38,989 bases of DNA from an uncultured Mycoplasmatota bacterium (GCA_947570175.1 CANOTJ010000009.1:1-38989); one strand, 5' to 3'; numbered from the stretch's first letter, positions 17,786-25,657 are shown. Notes: generated from the letters alone by a model not told the origin. Numbers and translations are program-made.

Positions 17786-17797
17786 AAAATGATTGGT
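17772..17797 (+). other. Hairpin at the end of ppdK
   Basis: ACCAATCA and TGATTGGT form an eight-pair stem around the ppdK stop codon. There is no T run, so it may be a 3'-end stabiliser rather than a complete terminator. Confidence 0.45.
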
Positions 17798-17839
17798 AAT
17801 CAGGGGTAATATTTAATTACAGAAATTCGAAAAAAATGA

Positions 17840-17869
17840 TTGACACATATAGCAAGTATATGATATAAG
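17840..17869 (+). promoter_or_regulatory. Promoter of a candidate small RNA
   Basis: TTGACA at 17840-17845, an 18-base spacer and TATAAG at 17864-17869, preceded by an extended TG (TGATATAAG). Confidence 0.65.
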
Positions 17870-17875
17870 TATATC

Positions 17876-17943
17876 GAGTAGTGCTTAGAAAACTTTTGAA
17901 GCTCTAAGTCATTCAGAACCTAGTTTCCAAAGCTAGGTTTTTG
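17876..17943 (+). ncRNA. Candidate small RNA of about 68 nt
   Basis: Between the predicted start (about 17876) and an intrinsic terminator there is no reading frame with a ribosome binding site. Two hairpins are visible: CTTAGA/TCTAAG (17884-17889 with 17903-17908) and the terminator AACCTAG/CTAGGTT (17917-17923 with 17933-17939) followed by TTTTTG. It matches no RNA family that I recognise; it is too short for 6S, SRP, RNase P or tmRNA. Confidence 0.45.
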
Positions 17944-18013
17944 TGTTATAATTTTGTGTTATAATTAGTATGGATGTATGATAATTCACCATTTAAATTG
18001 AATTTATATATAA

Positions 18014-18181
18014 TTGACTCCCAAATTTGATTGTGGTTTGTACCACAATCAAGTCTGGGATGCAGAAATAAGAAATGCTATTGAAGTATTCTTAACTCGC
18101 ACAATTATTCCAAAAGATAATATACCCGAATGTAAAAATGCGAGGTTAAAAGAACCAATTAAAGTTGATATTTATATCTGA
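18014..18181 (+). pseudogene. Possible gene remnant or short ORF
   Basis: An open frame of 55 codons reads LTPKFDCGLYHNQVWDAEIR, continues through NAIEVFLTRTIIPKDNIPEC, and ends in TGA. Residue composition looks protein-like, with W, C and varied codons, unlike the flanking AT-rich DNA. A TAA lies just upstream, the only start is TTG and no ribosome binding site is seen, so it may be the tail of a decayed gene. The 5' part overlaps a strong palindrome (18027-18052). No family recognised. Confidence 0.3.
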
Positions 18182-18186
18182 ATTAA

Positions 18187-18226
18187 ACTAAGATAGCTAA
18201 TAAGTTCACAAATCTTAGTCTTTTTT
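18187..18226 (+). terminator. Terminator-like hairpin
   Basis: ACTAAGAT (18187-18194) pairs with ATCTTAGT (18212-18219) and is followed by CTTTTTT. It lies just after the 55-codon remnant, which would fit it once having been the end of a transcribed gene. Confidence 0.6.
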
Positions 18227-18345
18227 GTATGATTCACTACAAGAAATTGAAGGTAATAATATAATTTATAATATATAAAAACAAAGTTAAAAGACGTATC
18301 ATAGTAAGTAGAACTTATTTGTTAATATACTTTTTTTCAGAAAGA

Positions 18346-18374
18346 TTGCTTAAAATACAATTTTGATTTATAAT
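18346..18374 (+). promoter_or_regulatory. Promoter of the PfkB kinase gene
   Basis: TTGCTT at 18346-18351, a 17-base spacer and TATAAT at 18369-18374. The predicted transcript start (about 18381) rules out the in-frame TTG at 18363 as start codon. Confidence 0.7.
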
Positions 18375-18389
18375 AAAGATGGTGATACT

Positions 18390-19289
18390 ATGAAGATACT
18401 ATGTGTTGGACATGCTGCTTATGATATAACAATCCCTGTTGATAGATTTGTTGAAGAGAATACCAAAAACAGGGTAAGTGAACGGGTTGAATGTGGGGGA
18501 GGCCCAGCTAGTAATGCTGCCTATTTATTAGGAAAATGGGGTTGTGATGTAACGTTTATGGGAGTCGTTGGAAATGATGAATATGGTCGATATATAAAAA
18601 AAGAACTCGATAGTGTTCATGTAAATACGGAATATTTGGAGCTATCTAGCGAATATAAAACAACTTCTAGTTTTATTATTGCCAATCGTCAAAATGGTAG
18701 TAGAACCATTCTCACATATCGCCCAGAAGAGATGAAAATGAAAGAAATTGATCTTTCTTTTGAACCAGATGTTATTTTAATAGATGGTCAAGAATATAAT
18801 ATTTCGAAACAGTTGTTAAAAAAATATCCAAAGGCAATTAGTATTATAGATGCAGGACGTGCTACTGATCAAATCATAGAACTTGCAAAATTAGTAAAAT
18901 ATTTAGTTTGCTCTAAAGATTTTGCCGAAAAAGTAACAGGAATTAAAATCGATTTTCATCATGTAGAATCTTTAAGTAACCTTTATCAGAAAATGAAGAA
19001 TATGTTTTCTAATGAAATTATTGTTACATTAGAAGATAGAGGAGCTCTTTATGAGTATAATCATCAATTAAAATTATTATCTGGAATCAAACAAAAGGCA
19101 GTCGATACAACAGGAGCTGGAGATATTTTTCATGGAGCCTTTACTTATGGAATCGCAAATCAATGGGAATTAGAAAAAACAATTCGCCTTGCCAATGTAG
19201 CAGCTGGTTTATCTGTTACAAAAATAGGGGGACGTCTTTCTGTTTTTGATTTAAATGATATAAAGGAAATGTATCATGAGTTTAAGTAA
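18390..19289 (+). CDS. PfkB-family carbohydrate kinase
   Basis: A ribokinase-like sugar or nucleoside kinase of 299 residues. The PfkB signatures are both visible: GGGPASNAAYLLGKWG near residues 36-51 and DTTGAGDIFHGAF near 238-250, where the last Asp is the catalytic base and GAG forms the anion hole. Early GHAAYDITIPVD is the usual substrate-site start. The substrate cannot be read from sequence. The ATG at 18390 follows GGTGAT and is chosen over the upstream TTG because of the promoter position. The end overlaps the Smr gene by 14 bases. Confidence 0.88.
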   Translation: MKILCVGHAAYDITIPVDRFVEENTKNRVSERVECGGGPASNAAYLLGKWGCDVTFMGVVGNDEYGRYIKKELDSVHVNTEYLELSSEYKTTSSFIIANRQNGSRTILTYRPEEMKMKEIDLSFEPDVILIDGQEYNISKQLLKKYPKAISIIDAGRATDQIIELAKLVKYLVCSKDFAEKVTGIKIDFHHVESLSNLYQKMKNMFSNEIIVTLEDRGALYEYNHQLKLLSGIKQKAVDTTGAGDIFHGAFTYGIANQWELEKTIRLANVAAGLSVTKIGGRLSVFDLNDIKEMYHEFK

Positions 19290-19539
19290 TTTATTTACGC
19301 GTCATTTACCTAGCTTAGATCTTCATGGATTAGATCGTGAAACAGCAAGAGTATATATTGAAGATTTTATTTTAGAAAATATAAAATTAAAAAATAGAGA
19401 TATCCTTATTATTCATGGAATAGGAACAGGTATTTTAAAACAAACAACACATCAAGTATTAAGAAACCATAAACAAGTGGTCGAATATCAAATCGATTTT
19501 TATAACACAGGAAGTACAATTGTTCGCTTAAAAATTTGA
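19276..19539 (+). CDS. Stand-alone Smr-domain protein
   Basis: An 87-residue protein that is little more than a Smr domain, the small nuclease-type fold found at the C-terminus of MutS2. It has the LDLHG motif (residues 14-18), HGIGTGIL in the centre, and a C-terminal STIVRL strand. Free Smr proteins are linked to nucleic-acid cleavage, and recently to collided-ribosome rescue in related families. AAAGGA lies inside the preceding gene and the two overlap by 14 bases, so translation is probably coupled, although no functional link with a sugar kinase is evident. Confidence 0.85.
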   Translation: MSLSNLFTRHLPSLDLHGLDRETARVYIEDFILENIKLKNRDILIIHGIGTGILKQTTHQVLRNHKQVVEYQIDFYNTGSTIVRLKI

Positions 19540-19564
19540 CTTTCTTTTGTTTTTATGCTATAAT
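19536..19564 (+). promoter_or_regulatory. Distal promoter of the membrane-protein pair
   Basis: TTGACT at 19536-19541, a 17-base spacer, and the extended -10 TGCTATAAT at 19556-19564. It overlaps the end of the Smr gene. A second promoter lies 116 bases downstream. Confidence 0.75.
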
Positions 19565-19651
19565 GTACTAACAACTAAAGAAAGAAACAACTTAGAAAAT
19601 AAGAAAATTTCTTAAAATTTTATAAAAAACGAAAAATTGGTAAATGAAGGG

Positions 19652-19680
19652 TTGACAAACAAATAAACGTGTGTTAATAT
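19652..19680 (+). promoter_or_regulatory. Proximal promoter of the membrane-protein pair
   Basis: TTGACA at 19652-19657, a 17-base spacer, and TAATAT at 19675-19680 with an extended TG (TGTTAATAT). The following ribosome binding site AAAGGGGGG at 19698-19706 is unusually strong. Confidence 0.8.
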
Positions 19681-19711
19681 ACCTATCATCAAATTTCAAA
19701 GGGGGGTTATT

Positions 19712-21082
19712 ATGTATACCGAGAAAAGAGAAAAAGAAAGTTTTAATTTTAAGAGTGTAATTTTACAATTCTTATTTGTAGCCTTATTTATATTTATATT
19801 AATGTGGCTATTTCCAATGAAGAGTGATTTAAAGAAAGCGATGAATGCAAGTACAAATACTACAAAAGGAGAAACTACTGATTTATCCATTTTCTATGAT
19901 CAAATCTTCAATAATAATGTTGTTTCTATGAAAGAAGCAGCAAAGAGTTATTTTACTACACCAAGACTTCCACAAAATATTGGAGATAAAGTAAAATTAA
20001 CTTTAGGCGATATGCTTGATAAAAAAATTATTTTACCATTCGTAGATAGCAAAGGTAAACAATGCGATTTAGAAGGATCTTATGTAGAAATTACAAAATA
20101 CGAAGACGAATTCGTAATGAAGGTAAATTTAAAATGTAGTGATCAAGAAAATTATTTATTAGTTTATATGGGATGCTACGATTATTGTCAAACTGCAATT
20201 TGTGAAAAGAATAAAGCAGATATTAAAACACCAACAGTTTATTCTGCAAAAACACAAAAACCAGTAACACAACCTGTCCAAAAAACAGAACAAAAGAATA
20301 TTAATATTACAAATATTGTAAATAACATTAATAATACAGTTAATAATGTAACCAATAATACTGTTAATATTATTATTATTACACCACAACCAACTCCAAC
20401 ACCTACACCAGAGCCTAAAAAATATATCTGTGAGTATTCAAAAACAACAGGTGGAACAACAACATATGGAGAATGGTCTGCTTGGCAAGAACAAGAAATC
20501 AAAGCTACTTCGACTTTACAAGTACAAAGAGGTAAAAAAGATGTAACAACAACAACTTACAAAGATGTGATTACGAAAGATTTATCACAACCAATTTATG
20601 CAACTAAAGAAGTTGGTGTAAGTAAATCTACAGTAACATATTGTGCAGAGTATAGTTCATCTTCATCTATTTCTTATGGTGGATGGCAAAAAATTGGATA
20701 TGTTGCTTTAAGATATATTCCAAATGATACAGCCACTACAAGATATGTACCAGTTTCTGATACAACTTGGATTTGTAAGAGTCAATGTACAGCTGGAGTA
20801 GATCATGTGTATATGATGTATAAAAGAACCGCAAATTCATCAAATTCTAGTACAAAATGTACAAAAACGAATACAATTTCATATATTAATACTACTAATG
20901 TACGAGTAGTTACAGGATATAAAGATAAAGTAACAAAACAAGAGTCAAAAGAAACAAAAACAATTTATGTTTATAGATCAAGACCAGTTAGAACAACAGG
21001 TGGATCAACACAATATAAATGGGACGTTTGTGATTTAACAGATGGAACATGGACATTTACAGGGAATAAAAAAGAAGTATAA
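19712..21082 (+). CDS. Single-pass surface protein of unknown function
   Basis: A 456-residue protein with a short charged cytoplasmic start, one membrane helix (about residues 15-36, VILQFLFVALFIFILMWLF) and a long outside part. The outside part has a first domain with a few cysteines (C140-C170 region), an Asn/Ile/Thr-rich linker (NINITNIVNNINNTVNNVTN and more), a PTPTPTPEP hinge, and a Cys- and Thr-rich C-terminal domain with GEWSAW, a string reminiscent of thrombospondin-1 repeats but without their full cysteine pattern. No sortase motif or signal-peptidase site is seen, so it is probably anchored by its N-terminal helix. Two good promoters and a strong ribosome binding site suggest abundant expression. 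Next gene follows after 49 bases. Confidence 0.7.
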   Translation: MYTEKREKESFNFKSVILQFLFVALFIFILMWLFPMKSDLKKAMNASTNTTKGETTDLSIFYDQIFNNNVVSMKEAAKSYFTTPRLPQNIGDKVKLTLGDMLDKKIILPFVDSKGKQCDLEGSYVEITKYEDEFVMKVNLKCSDQENYLLVYMGCYDYCQTAICEKNKADIKTPTVYSAKTQKPVTQPVQKTEQKNINITNIVNNINNTVNNVTNNTVNIIIITPQPTPTPTPEPKKYICEYSKTTGGTTTYGEWSAWQEQEIKATSTLQVQRGKKDVTTTTYKDVITKDLSQPIYATKEVGVSKSTVTYCAEYSSSSSISYGGWQKIGYVALRYIPNDTATTRYVPVSDTTWICKSQCTAGVDHVYMMYKRTANSSNSSTKCTKTNTISYINTTNVRVVTGYKDKVTKQESKETKTIYVYRSRPVRTTGGSTQYKWDVCDLTDGTWTFTGNKKEV

Positions 21083-21131
21083 TAGAATATAATGAAAAAA
21101 GGGGTAATTTATAGAAAGGGGTGCTTGGCCC

Positions 21132-23318
21132 ATGGCAAAAGTAAATAGAAAAAATGAGAAATTTGTAAAGAATGCAGCAAAATCATTAGCACAATCTGTT
21201 AATGATTCTGTTAGCTATGATTCCTATATAAATTATATGGAAACGCTATTTGAACAATATAGTGTCACGGAAAAAAGTAGAGAAAAGATTTTGAAAGATG
21301 TATTTCAAATAATGGAAAAGAACAATGCTGGAATTCCATTTGAAAGGATAGAGGCAGAGTTTAATACCTTCAAAGTAGTAAGCGAACGAGATCATATTGC
21401 GGTACCTACTGACAATTTGAATGGTATAAGAAGATTTTTAACAACACGTAATTTAGTAGTAGGTGGTATAGGTACCTTCGCAATTGCCGTAACTGTTGGG
21501 GTTGTAGTATACGGTAAAAAGATGAGTACTGCTGAAAAATCATCAAATGATAATTTTATTGAATCTCCTATGAAACTTGGAAGTGATTTTGGAAGTGATA
21601 TTGTAAAATCTGCTGCTAACAATCCTGCTATTATATTGAATGATGAAGATGTAAATATAGATATTAATCAAAATGATCAAAATCCATTATTAGGATTTGA
21701 TCCTCAGGATAAGCAAACGTTAATTGATAATATCTATAAAATGTTTAAGAACTCTATGCCAAAAGGACATAAAGTTACCAAAGGAAATATAGCTCAAGAG
21801 GTAGCCAATTGGACAGATGCTTATATTACAGCAAATATTGAAAACATTGGGCCAGATTTCCTAATAAAATATTTTCAAACAGATTCTAGAGATTCTCTTT
21901 CAACAATTGAGAATTATCTTAGAGTAGTATCTCAAGTAGATACAGATTCACAAGTTTCAGAAAATAGTTGGAATCTAGATTATATGTTTGCTAATAAAGC
22001 AGATCGCAAATTAATTTCTAAATATCAAGAATTAGTTAGTAAAATTGTGAAAAATACAAAAGCTGGTTCTAGAAATAAAGAAGAAGTTAAAAAGTACGCT
22101 CAAGAGTTAAGAAAAGAATTAGAAAAATTAGTACATTCCAATGGATCAAGACAATATAGTAATGCAGCAACGGTAATGGCAATTAATTTGAGTTTTGCAG
22201 CATCAAATGTCGCAAAAGTAGTAGGAATGGCAGATGTCGTAATTCCATCAGATTTAAGAAAAGTATTATACACAGATGGAGCAGTAAAATGTAATCAGGC
22301 TTTAGCTATGGCTAAAAAGGCAAAAAAATCAGATAGAAAATCAATTCTCCTTCAATATGGGGGTCAAGATAATGTTTATATGAAAGCTGTTCTTGGTATG
22401 TATGAAGAAGTGGAAGCAGATTACGATAAAGTAATTGAATTATATTCTACTTTAACAGAAGAGGAAAAGGAAGCTAAATTTAGTAATGAAATTTCGTATA
22501 ACAATTCGCAAAATACATTAATTGAAAAAATTACTAAAATTTTAGATACTTATAAAGCTAATATAAAGTATGTGAAACTATACTATAAAAACTTTAAAAT
22601 TAATTCCAATTCGAAAACAGTTAAAAAGAAAACAATTGTTGTAAAATCTAAAACAGCTAAGAAAATTACGAAAAAGAAAAAAGCAGGTAAAAAAGTGACT
22701 GTAAAAGACGTTGATTCTAAAGATTTTATTAAAGGTAGTGTTAAAGGAAAAAGTGGTAAAAAAGTAACTACTTCTTCTAAAAATGAACAGATATTGGTAG
22801 AAGAAGCCTCTAAAGCAGGATATAAAGCTGGATTTTCTAATGGAATGTCTAAAGGATCTGCAGGGAAAGCTAAATCTATTGGATCTATTACAGTGCCTAG
22901 TAAGTATGCTAAAAATGCAAAAGCTAGTGCTATGTATAAGAGTCAATTTAAATCAGGATTCTCAACAGGCTATAGTGAAGGATACAAGGTTTATAAAGAA
23001 AATAGAGATAAGAAAAAAGAAGTGACTACAGGAACAAAAACAGAGGAATCTGGTGTTAAAGAGAAAGAACCTGTAAAGGGTGGGGAATCATCATCAAATA
23101 ACTCATCTTCAAGTAGTTCTTCTTCAAGCGAATCATCATCAAGTTCTAAAACAGAAGAATCGGATGTATATGATATTGAAGATGTTCAAGAAACGCAATC
23201 TGTTAAAGAAAATAGTGAAATTAGTATGAAGCTAGAAAGCTTAAAAAAATTAAAATCAGAGATTTTAAGTTGGGAAATAGAACCAACATATGAAGAAGAA
23301 ATTGGACATACAAGGTAA
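21132..23318 (+). CDS. Large membrane-anchored protein with Lys-rich and Ser-rich tail
   Basis: A 728-residue protein of no family I know. A cytoplasmic N-terminal region of about 105 residues is followed by one membrane helix (about 107-127, NLVVGGIGTFAIAVTVGVVV). Then come a largely helical region to about 480, a very lysine-rich segment (KTVKKKTIVVKSKTAKKITK and on), two copies of an AGYKAGFSNG/SGFSTGYSEG glycine-aromatic motif, a serine run (near 655-675) and an acidic C-terminus. The ribosome binding site is GAAAGGGGTG. It is transcribed with the preceding surface protein and closed by a terminator that overlaps its stop. A role in the envelope is likely by location and layout only. Confidence 0.65.
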   Translation: MAKVNRKNEKFVKNAAKSLAQSVNDSVSYDSYINYMETLFEQYSVTEKSREKILKDVFQIMEKNNAGIPFERIEAEFNTFKVVSERDHIAVPTDNLNGIRRFLTTRNLVVGGIGTFAIAVTVGVVVYGKKMSTAEKSSNDNFIESPMKLGSDFGSDIVKSAANNPAIILNDEDVNIDINQNDQNPLLGFDPQDKQTLIDNIYKMFKNSMPKGHKVTKGNIAQEVANWTDAYITANIENIGPDFLIKYFQTDSRDSLSTIENYLRVVSQVDTDSQVSENSWNLDYMFANKADRKLISKYQELVSKIVKNTKAGSRNKEEVKKYAQELRKELEKLVHSNGSRQYSNAATVMAINLSFAASNVAKVVGMADVVIPSDLRKVLYTDGAVKCNQALAMAKKAKKSDRKSILLQYGGQDNVYMKAVLGMYEEVEADYDKVIELYSTLTEEEKEAKFSNEISYNNSQNTLIEKITKILDTYKANIKYVKLYYKNFKINSNSKTVKKKTIVVKSKTAKKITKKKKAGKKVTVKDVDSKDFIKGSVKGKSGKKVTTSSKNEQILVEEASKAGYKAGFSNGMSKGSAGKAKSIGSITVPSKYAKNAKASAMYKSQFKSGFSTGYSEGYKVYKENRDKKKEVTTGTKTEESGVKEKEPVKGGESSSNNSSSSSSSSSESSSSSKTEESDVYDIEDVQETQSVKENSEISMKLESLKKLKSEILSWEIEPTYEEEIGHTR

Positions 23319-23338
23319 GGGTTCCTTATCTTTTTTGT
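23313..23338 (+). terminator. Terminator of the membrane-protein pair
   Basis: AAGGTAAGG and CCTTATCTT form a nine-pair stem (one G-U) with a three-base loop, followed by TTTTTTG. The stop codon is in the stem. Confidence 0.9.
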
Positions 23339-23367
23339 TTGACAAAAAACTTCATATATGTTAAGAT
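23339..23367 (+). promoter_or_regulatory. Promoter of the 139-residue unknown gene
   Basis: TTGACA at 23339-23344, a 17-base spacer, and TAAGAT at 23362-23367 with an extended TG. A separate TATAAT at 23385-23390 lies closer to the gene but lacks a -35. Confidence 0.6.
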
Positions 23368-23407
23368 TTAATAGTAAAGTAGACTATAATACCAAAGAGG
23401 CGATATT

Positions 23408-23827
23408 ATGATAGAAACTTACTTATTTGACTATTTAAACGAAAATGAGTTTCATAAATTGGAAAGATCTTTAAAAAAGTATAATATGTTAGCATATAAA
23501 AAGTTATACTTTGAATATTATCCGAAATTAAGAGATGGAAATTTTTTAGGAGAAATCGTATCTGTTAATCAAGAAAAAGGAACAAAGACTTATGATCTTA
23601 AATTACCAACAGATGTTATATCTGCAAAGGTTCATGGAGAAATTAAACTAAATTATACTGTTTATGAAAAAGAAAAGATTATTATGTTAAATAAAATAGA
23701 ACCTATTGAAATTTTAAGTGAAGGACATCAATCTGAATTGGTAACTTATAAAGGAGTTATGGTATCGAAGCAACATTCTGATAAGGATTTGTTTAAAATT
23801 AATTTACTAAATATGTTACAAAAATAA
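23408..23827 (+). CDS. Unknown 139-residue protein
   Basis: I do not recognise this protein. It begins MIETYLFDYLNENEFHKLER, has no membrane helix or signal peptide, and its central part (GEIVSVNQEKGTKTYDLKLP and following) looks like a beta-rich domain. Ribosome binding site AGAGG precedes the ATG. It has its own promoter and terminator, thus a single-gene unit, and it converges on a membrane-protein gene on the other strand. Confidence 0.65.
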   Translation: MIETYLFDYLNENEFHKLERSLKKYNMLAYKKLYFEYYPKLRDGNFLGEIVSVNQEKGTKTYDLKLPTDVISAKVHGEIKLNYTVYEKEKIIMLNKIEPIEILSEGHQSELVTYKGVMVSKQHSDKDLFKINLLNMLQK

Positions 23828-23845
23828 ATAATTGATATCACAAAT

Positions 23846-23869
23846 TAAATACTATGTTTAGTATTTTTT
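23846..23869 (+). terminator. Terminator after the 139-residue gene
   Basis: AAATACTA and TAGTATTT form an eight-pair stem with a four-base loop, followed by more T. Confidence 0.75.
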
Positions 23870-23873
23870 TGTA

Positions 23874-24251
23874 TTAATTGAAAGCAATTTCTGTATCAAT
23901 ATTATCATCTGTAATAGCAATGGTTAAAAATATAATTCCACTAATTGTGATAAGGAGAGAACCAATAAAAGAAGCATAAGTTAAATCTCTCTTTTTTTTG
24001 CTATCATATTTACTCAATTTTTTAATATCATCATAACTATCTTTAGTAAAATATAAATAAACAATTAATAAAATAGAAAAAATGAGAATCATTAACCCCT
24101 GATATTCTTTTTTACTCTTATTGTCATTATATAAAATAAAATTTTTTTCTTTGCTATTGGCATACCAGCTTAGTAATATAATCCCAATATAGATAATCCA
24201 AATAAAATTCTCTACCTTTATATCATTCAATCGATCTAATTTATCATTCAT
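23874..24251 (-). CDS. Three-helix membrane protein, conserved hypothetical
   Basis: A 125-residue protein starting MNDKLDRLNDIKVENFIWII. Three membrane helices are visible: about 15-30 (NFIWIIYIGIILLSWY), 52-70 (GLMILIFSILLIVYLYF) and 92-112 (FIGSLLITISGIIFLTIAI), with a charged loop (DSYDDIKKLSKYDSKKKRDL) before the last. I recall a family of very similar unnamed proteins in many Bacillota, but no function is known to me. It is divergent from the muramidase gene and convergent with the 139-residue gene. Confidence 0.75.
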   Translation of the reverse strand: MNDKLDRLNDIKVENFIWIIYIGIILLSWYANSKEKNFILYNDNKSKKEYQGLMILIFSILLIVYLYFTKDSYDDIKKLSKYDSKKKRDLTYASFIGSLLITISGIIFLTIAITDDNIDTEIAFN

Positions 24252-24390
24252 ATTATATAATATTACAAAAATAGCTCATAAATTATATCAATATATCATT
24301 AAAATGAATATTAATAAATTTTATCAGGAATTAGTGCCGTGATGAATATAAAAAATTAGAATATGATAAATAAGGAAGGAGGAAAATAAA

Positions 24391-25353
24391 TTGAAATTTA
24401 AAGGAATTGATATATCTAAACATAATGGAAATATAGATTTTAATCAGTTGAAGGGGAATGTAGATTTTGCAATAGTAAGAACTTCATTTGGATTTTTTAA
24501 CGAGGATTCTAAATATAAAGAGTATATAGTGGAATTGGAAAGAATAGGGATCCCATATGGACTTTATCATTATTCTTATGCCCGTAATTTAGAAGAAGCT
24601 AAAACAGAAGCGGATGGATTTTTAAATATTGCTAAAAACTATCATCCATCTTATCCGTTAGTATTAGATATGGAAGATGCAGATCATTGGAAAGAGAATA
24701 ATGGAAACCCATCCAATGAAATGTATATCCAAATTTGTGAATACTTTTGTAATCGAGTAGAAGAAGCCGGGTATTACTCTATGATTTATGCTAATAAGGA
24801 TTGGCTTGAGAATAAACTAAATGATAGTCGATTAGATCGATTTGATAAATGGCTTGCACAATGGAGTTCTAATCCAACTTATAATAAGCCGTTTGGTATG
24901 TGGCAATATACGAGTGGTGGAACTGTTCCTGGAATTTCTGGAAGAGTAGATATGAATATCGCTTATAAGGATTATAAGGCAATTATAAATGCTTCTATGC
25001 CTACAACACCAGTTGAAAAAGGAGGAGATCAAATATTAAGAGTAGGGAGTGTAGTTAGAATTGATAGATTATTAACAGTAACTGGGGTAGATGCTAAAAA
25101 TAATTTAATTGCTATTGAAGAATTAACTGGGAAACCAACAGCCAGTTATCATTGGTTCGATCCTACTAATTTTGAAGTGGTAGAAGGACCTAAAAAAAAT
25201 CAACAAATCAATACTGTAGGCTGTAAAGTAAGATTACATGGTGATTATAAAGTTTTAGGATTAACGAAGACAGAAGACTGGGCATGTAAGTTAAAAATAG
25301 GAAATAGAACAAACTGGGTATGGACAAATCCCTGTTATGAGGTTCAGGACTAA
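24391..25353 (+). CDS. GH25 muramidase (lysozyme) with C-terminal repeat region
   Basis: A glycosyl hydrolase family 25 enzyme that cleaves peptidoglycan between MurNAc and GlcNAc. The catalytic domain fills residues 1-200: GIDISKHNGNIDF (D7), LVLDMED (D93 and E95, the catalytic region), and the closing MWQYTSGG...DMNIAY. Residues 210-320 hold two related beta-rich stretches, probably a cell-wall-binding part (VVRIDRLLTVTGV and CKVRLHGDYKVLGL). The start is TTG, chosen because GGAAGGAGG precedes it at good spacing and the protein then begins directly with the GH25 fold. There is no signal peptide, as in phage endolysins, though no holin or other phage gene is adjacent. Confidence 0.9.
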   Translation: MKFKGIDISKHNGNIDFNQLKGNVDFAIVRTSFGFFNEDSKYKEYIVELERIGIPYGLYHYSYARNLEEAKTEADGFLNIAKNYHPSYPLVLDMEDADHWKENNGNPSNEMYIQICEYFCNRVEEAGYYSMIYANKDWLENKLNDSRLDRFDKWLAQWSSNPTYNKPFGMWQYTSGGTVPGISGRVDMNIAYKDYKAIINASMPTTPVEKGGDQILRVGSVVRIDRLLTVTGVDAKNNLIAIEELTGKPTASYHWFDPTNFEVVEGPKKNQQINTVGCKVRLHGDYKVLGLTKTEDWACKLKIGNRTNWVWTNPCYEVQD

Positions 25354-25562
25354 CTATATTGAATATATTTAATAAAAGATAGATTTCGTTGCAATAGAAA
25401 TAAAATTTTATATAATTAATTATATCTATTATACTGTAATATTTATAATAGAATGTATTTTTATTAGAATTTTAAAATATTTTCTAAAATTATTGGTAAT
25501 TATATTGACCTGAAAAAACATATATAATATAGCAGTAATCAAAAAAGGAGAAAATTAGTTAT

Positions 25563-25631
25563 ATGGAATCAAATTTAGATTTTATAGAATTTAGAAATGA
25601 CTATTCATTTAGAAAATACAATATCACTTAA
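25563..25631 (+). CDS. Possible 22-residue peptide
   Basis: ATG at 25563 opens a frame reading MESNLDFIEFRNDYSFRKYN plus IT before TAA. AAGGAG lies 12 bases upstream, rather far, and TTGACC at 25505 with TATAGC at 25528 may be a promoter. An 11-pair hairpin (25628-25657) overlaps the stop. It could be a leader peptide or chance. Confidence 0.3.
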   Translation: MESNLDFIEFRNDYSFRKYNIT

Positions 25632-25657
25632 AAAATAAATCATGAATTATTTTTTAA
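25628..25657 (+). terminator. Hairpin overlapping the stop of the 22-codon ORF
   Basis: TTAAAAAATAA and TTATTTTTTAA pair perfectly (11 bp) with an eight-base loop. It contains T runs and no GC, so terminator strength is uncertain. Confidence 0.45.

Larger units (their letters stand above)
17786..18389. other. 600-base intergenic region between ppdK and the PfkB gene
   Basis: No complete gene of known type is present. It holds a candidate small RNA unit (17840-17943), a duplicated TTTTGTGTTATAAT string (17937-17965), a possible coding remnant with an internal palindrome (18014-18181), a terminator-like hairpin (18187-18226) and the promoter of the PfkB gene. The stretch 18241-18340 is AT-rich and I see nothing in it. 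Confidence 0.6.

Noticed and set aside
18020-18062. The palindrome after ppdK as a riboswitch or T-box leader.
   Set aside because: It lies more than 300 bases from the next gene, behind a separate terminator-like hairpin, and shows no T-box or riboswitch motif.
20159-20502. Minus-strand open frames opposite the Asn/Ile linker of the surface protein, and similar long frames opposite 22578-22946 and 30162-30605.
   Set aside because: They are mirror images of low-complexity coding sequence, have no ribosome binding sites and encode Cys/Phe/Ile-rich strings without known features.
19712-21082. GEWSAW in the surface protein suggested a thrombospondin type 1 repeat.
   Set aside because: The rest of the repeat, including the six-cysteine pattern and CxxxCG strings, is missing, so the domain is not claimed.
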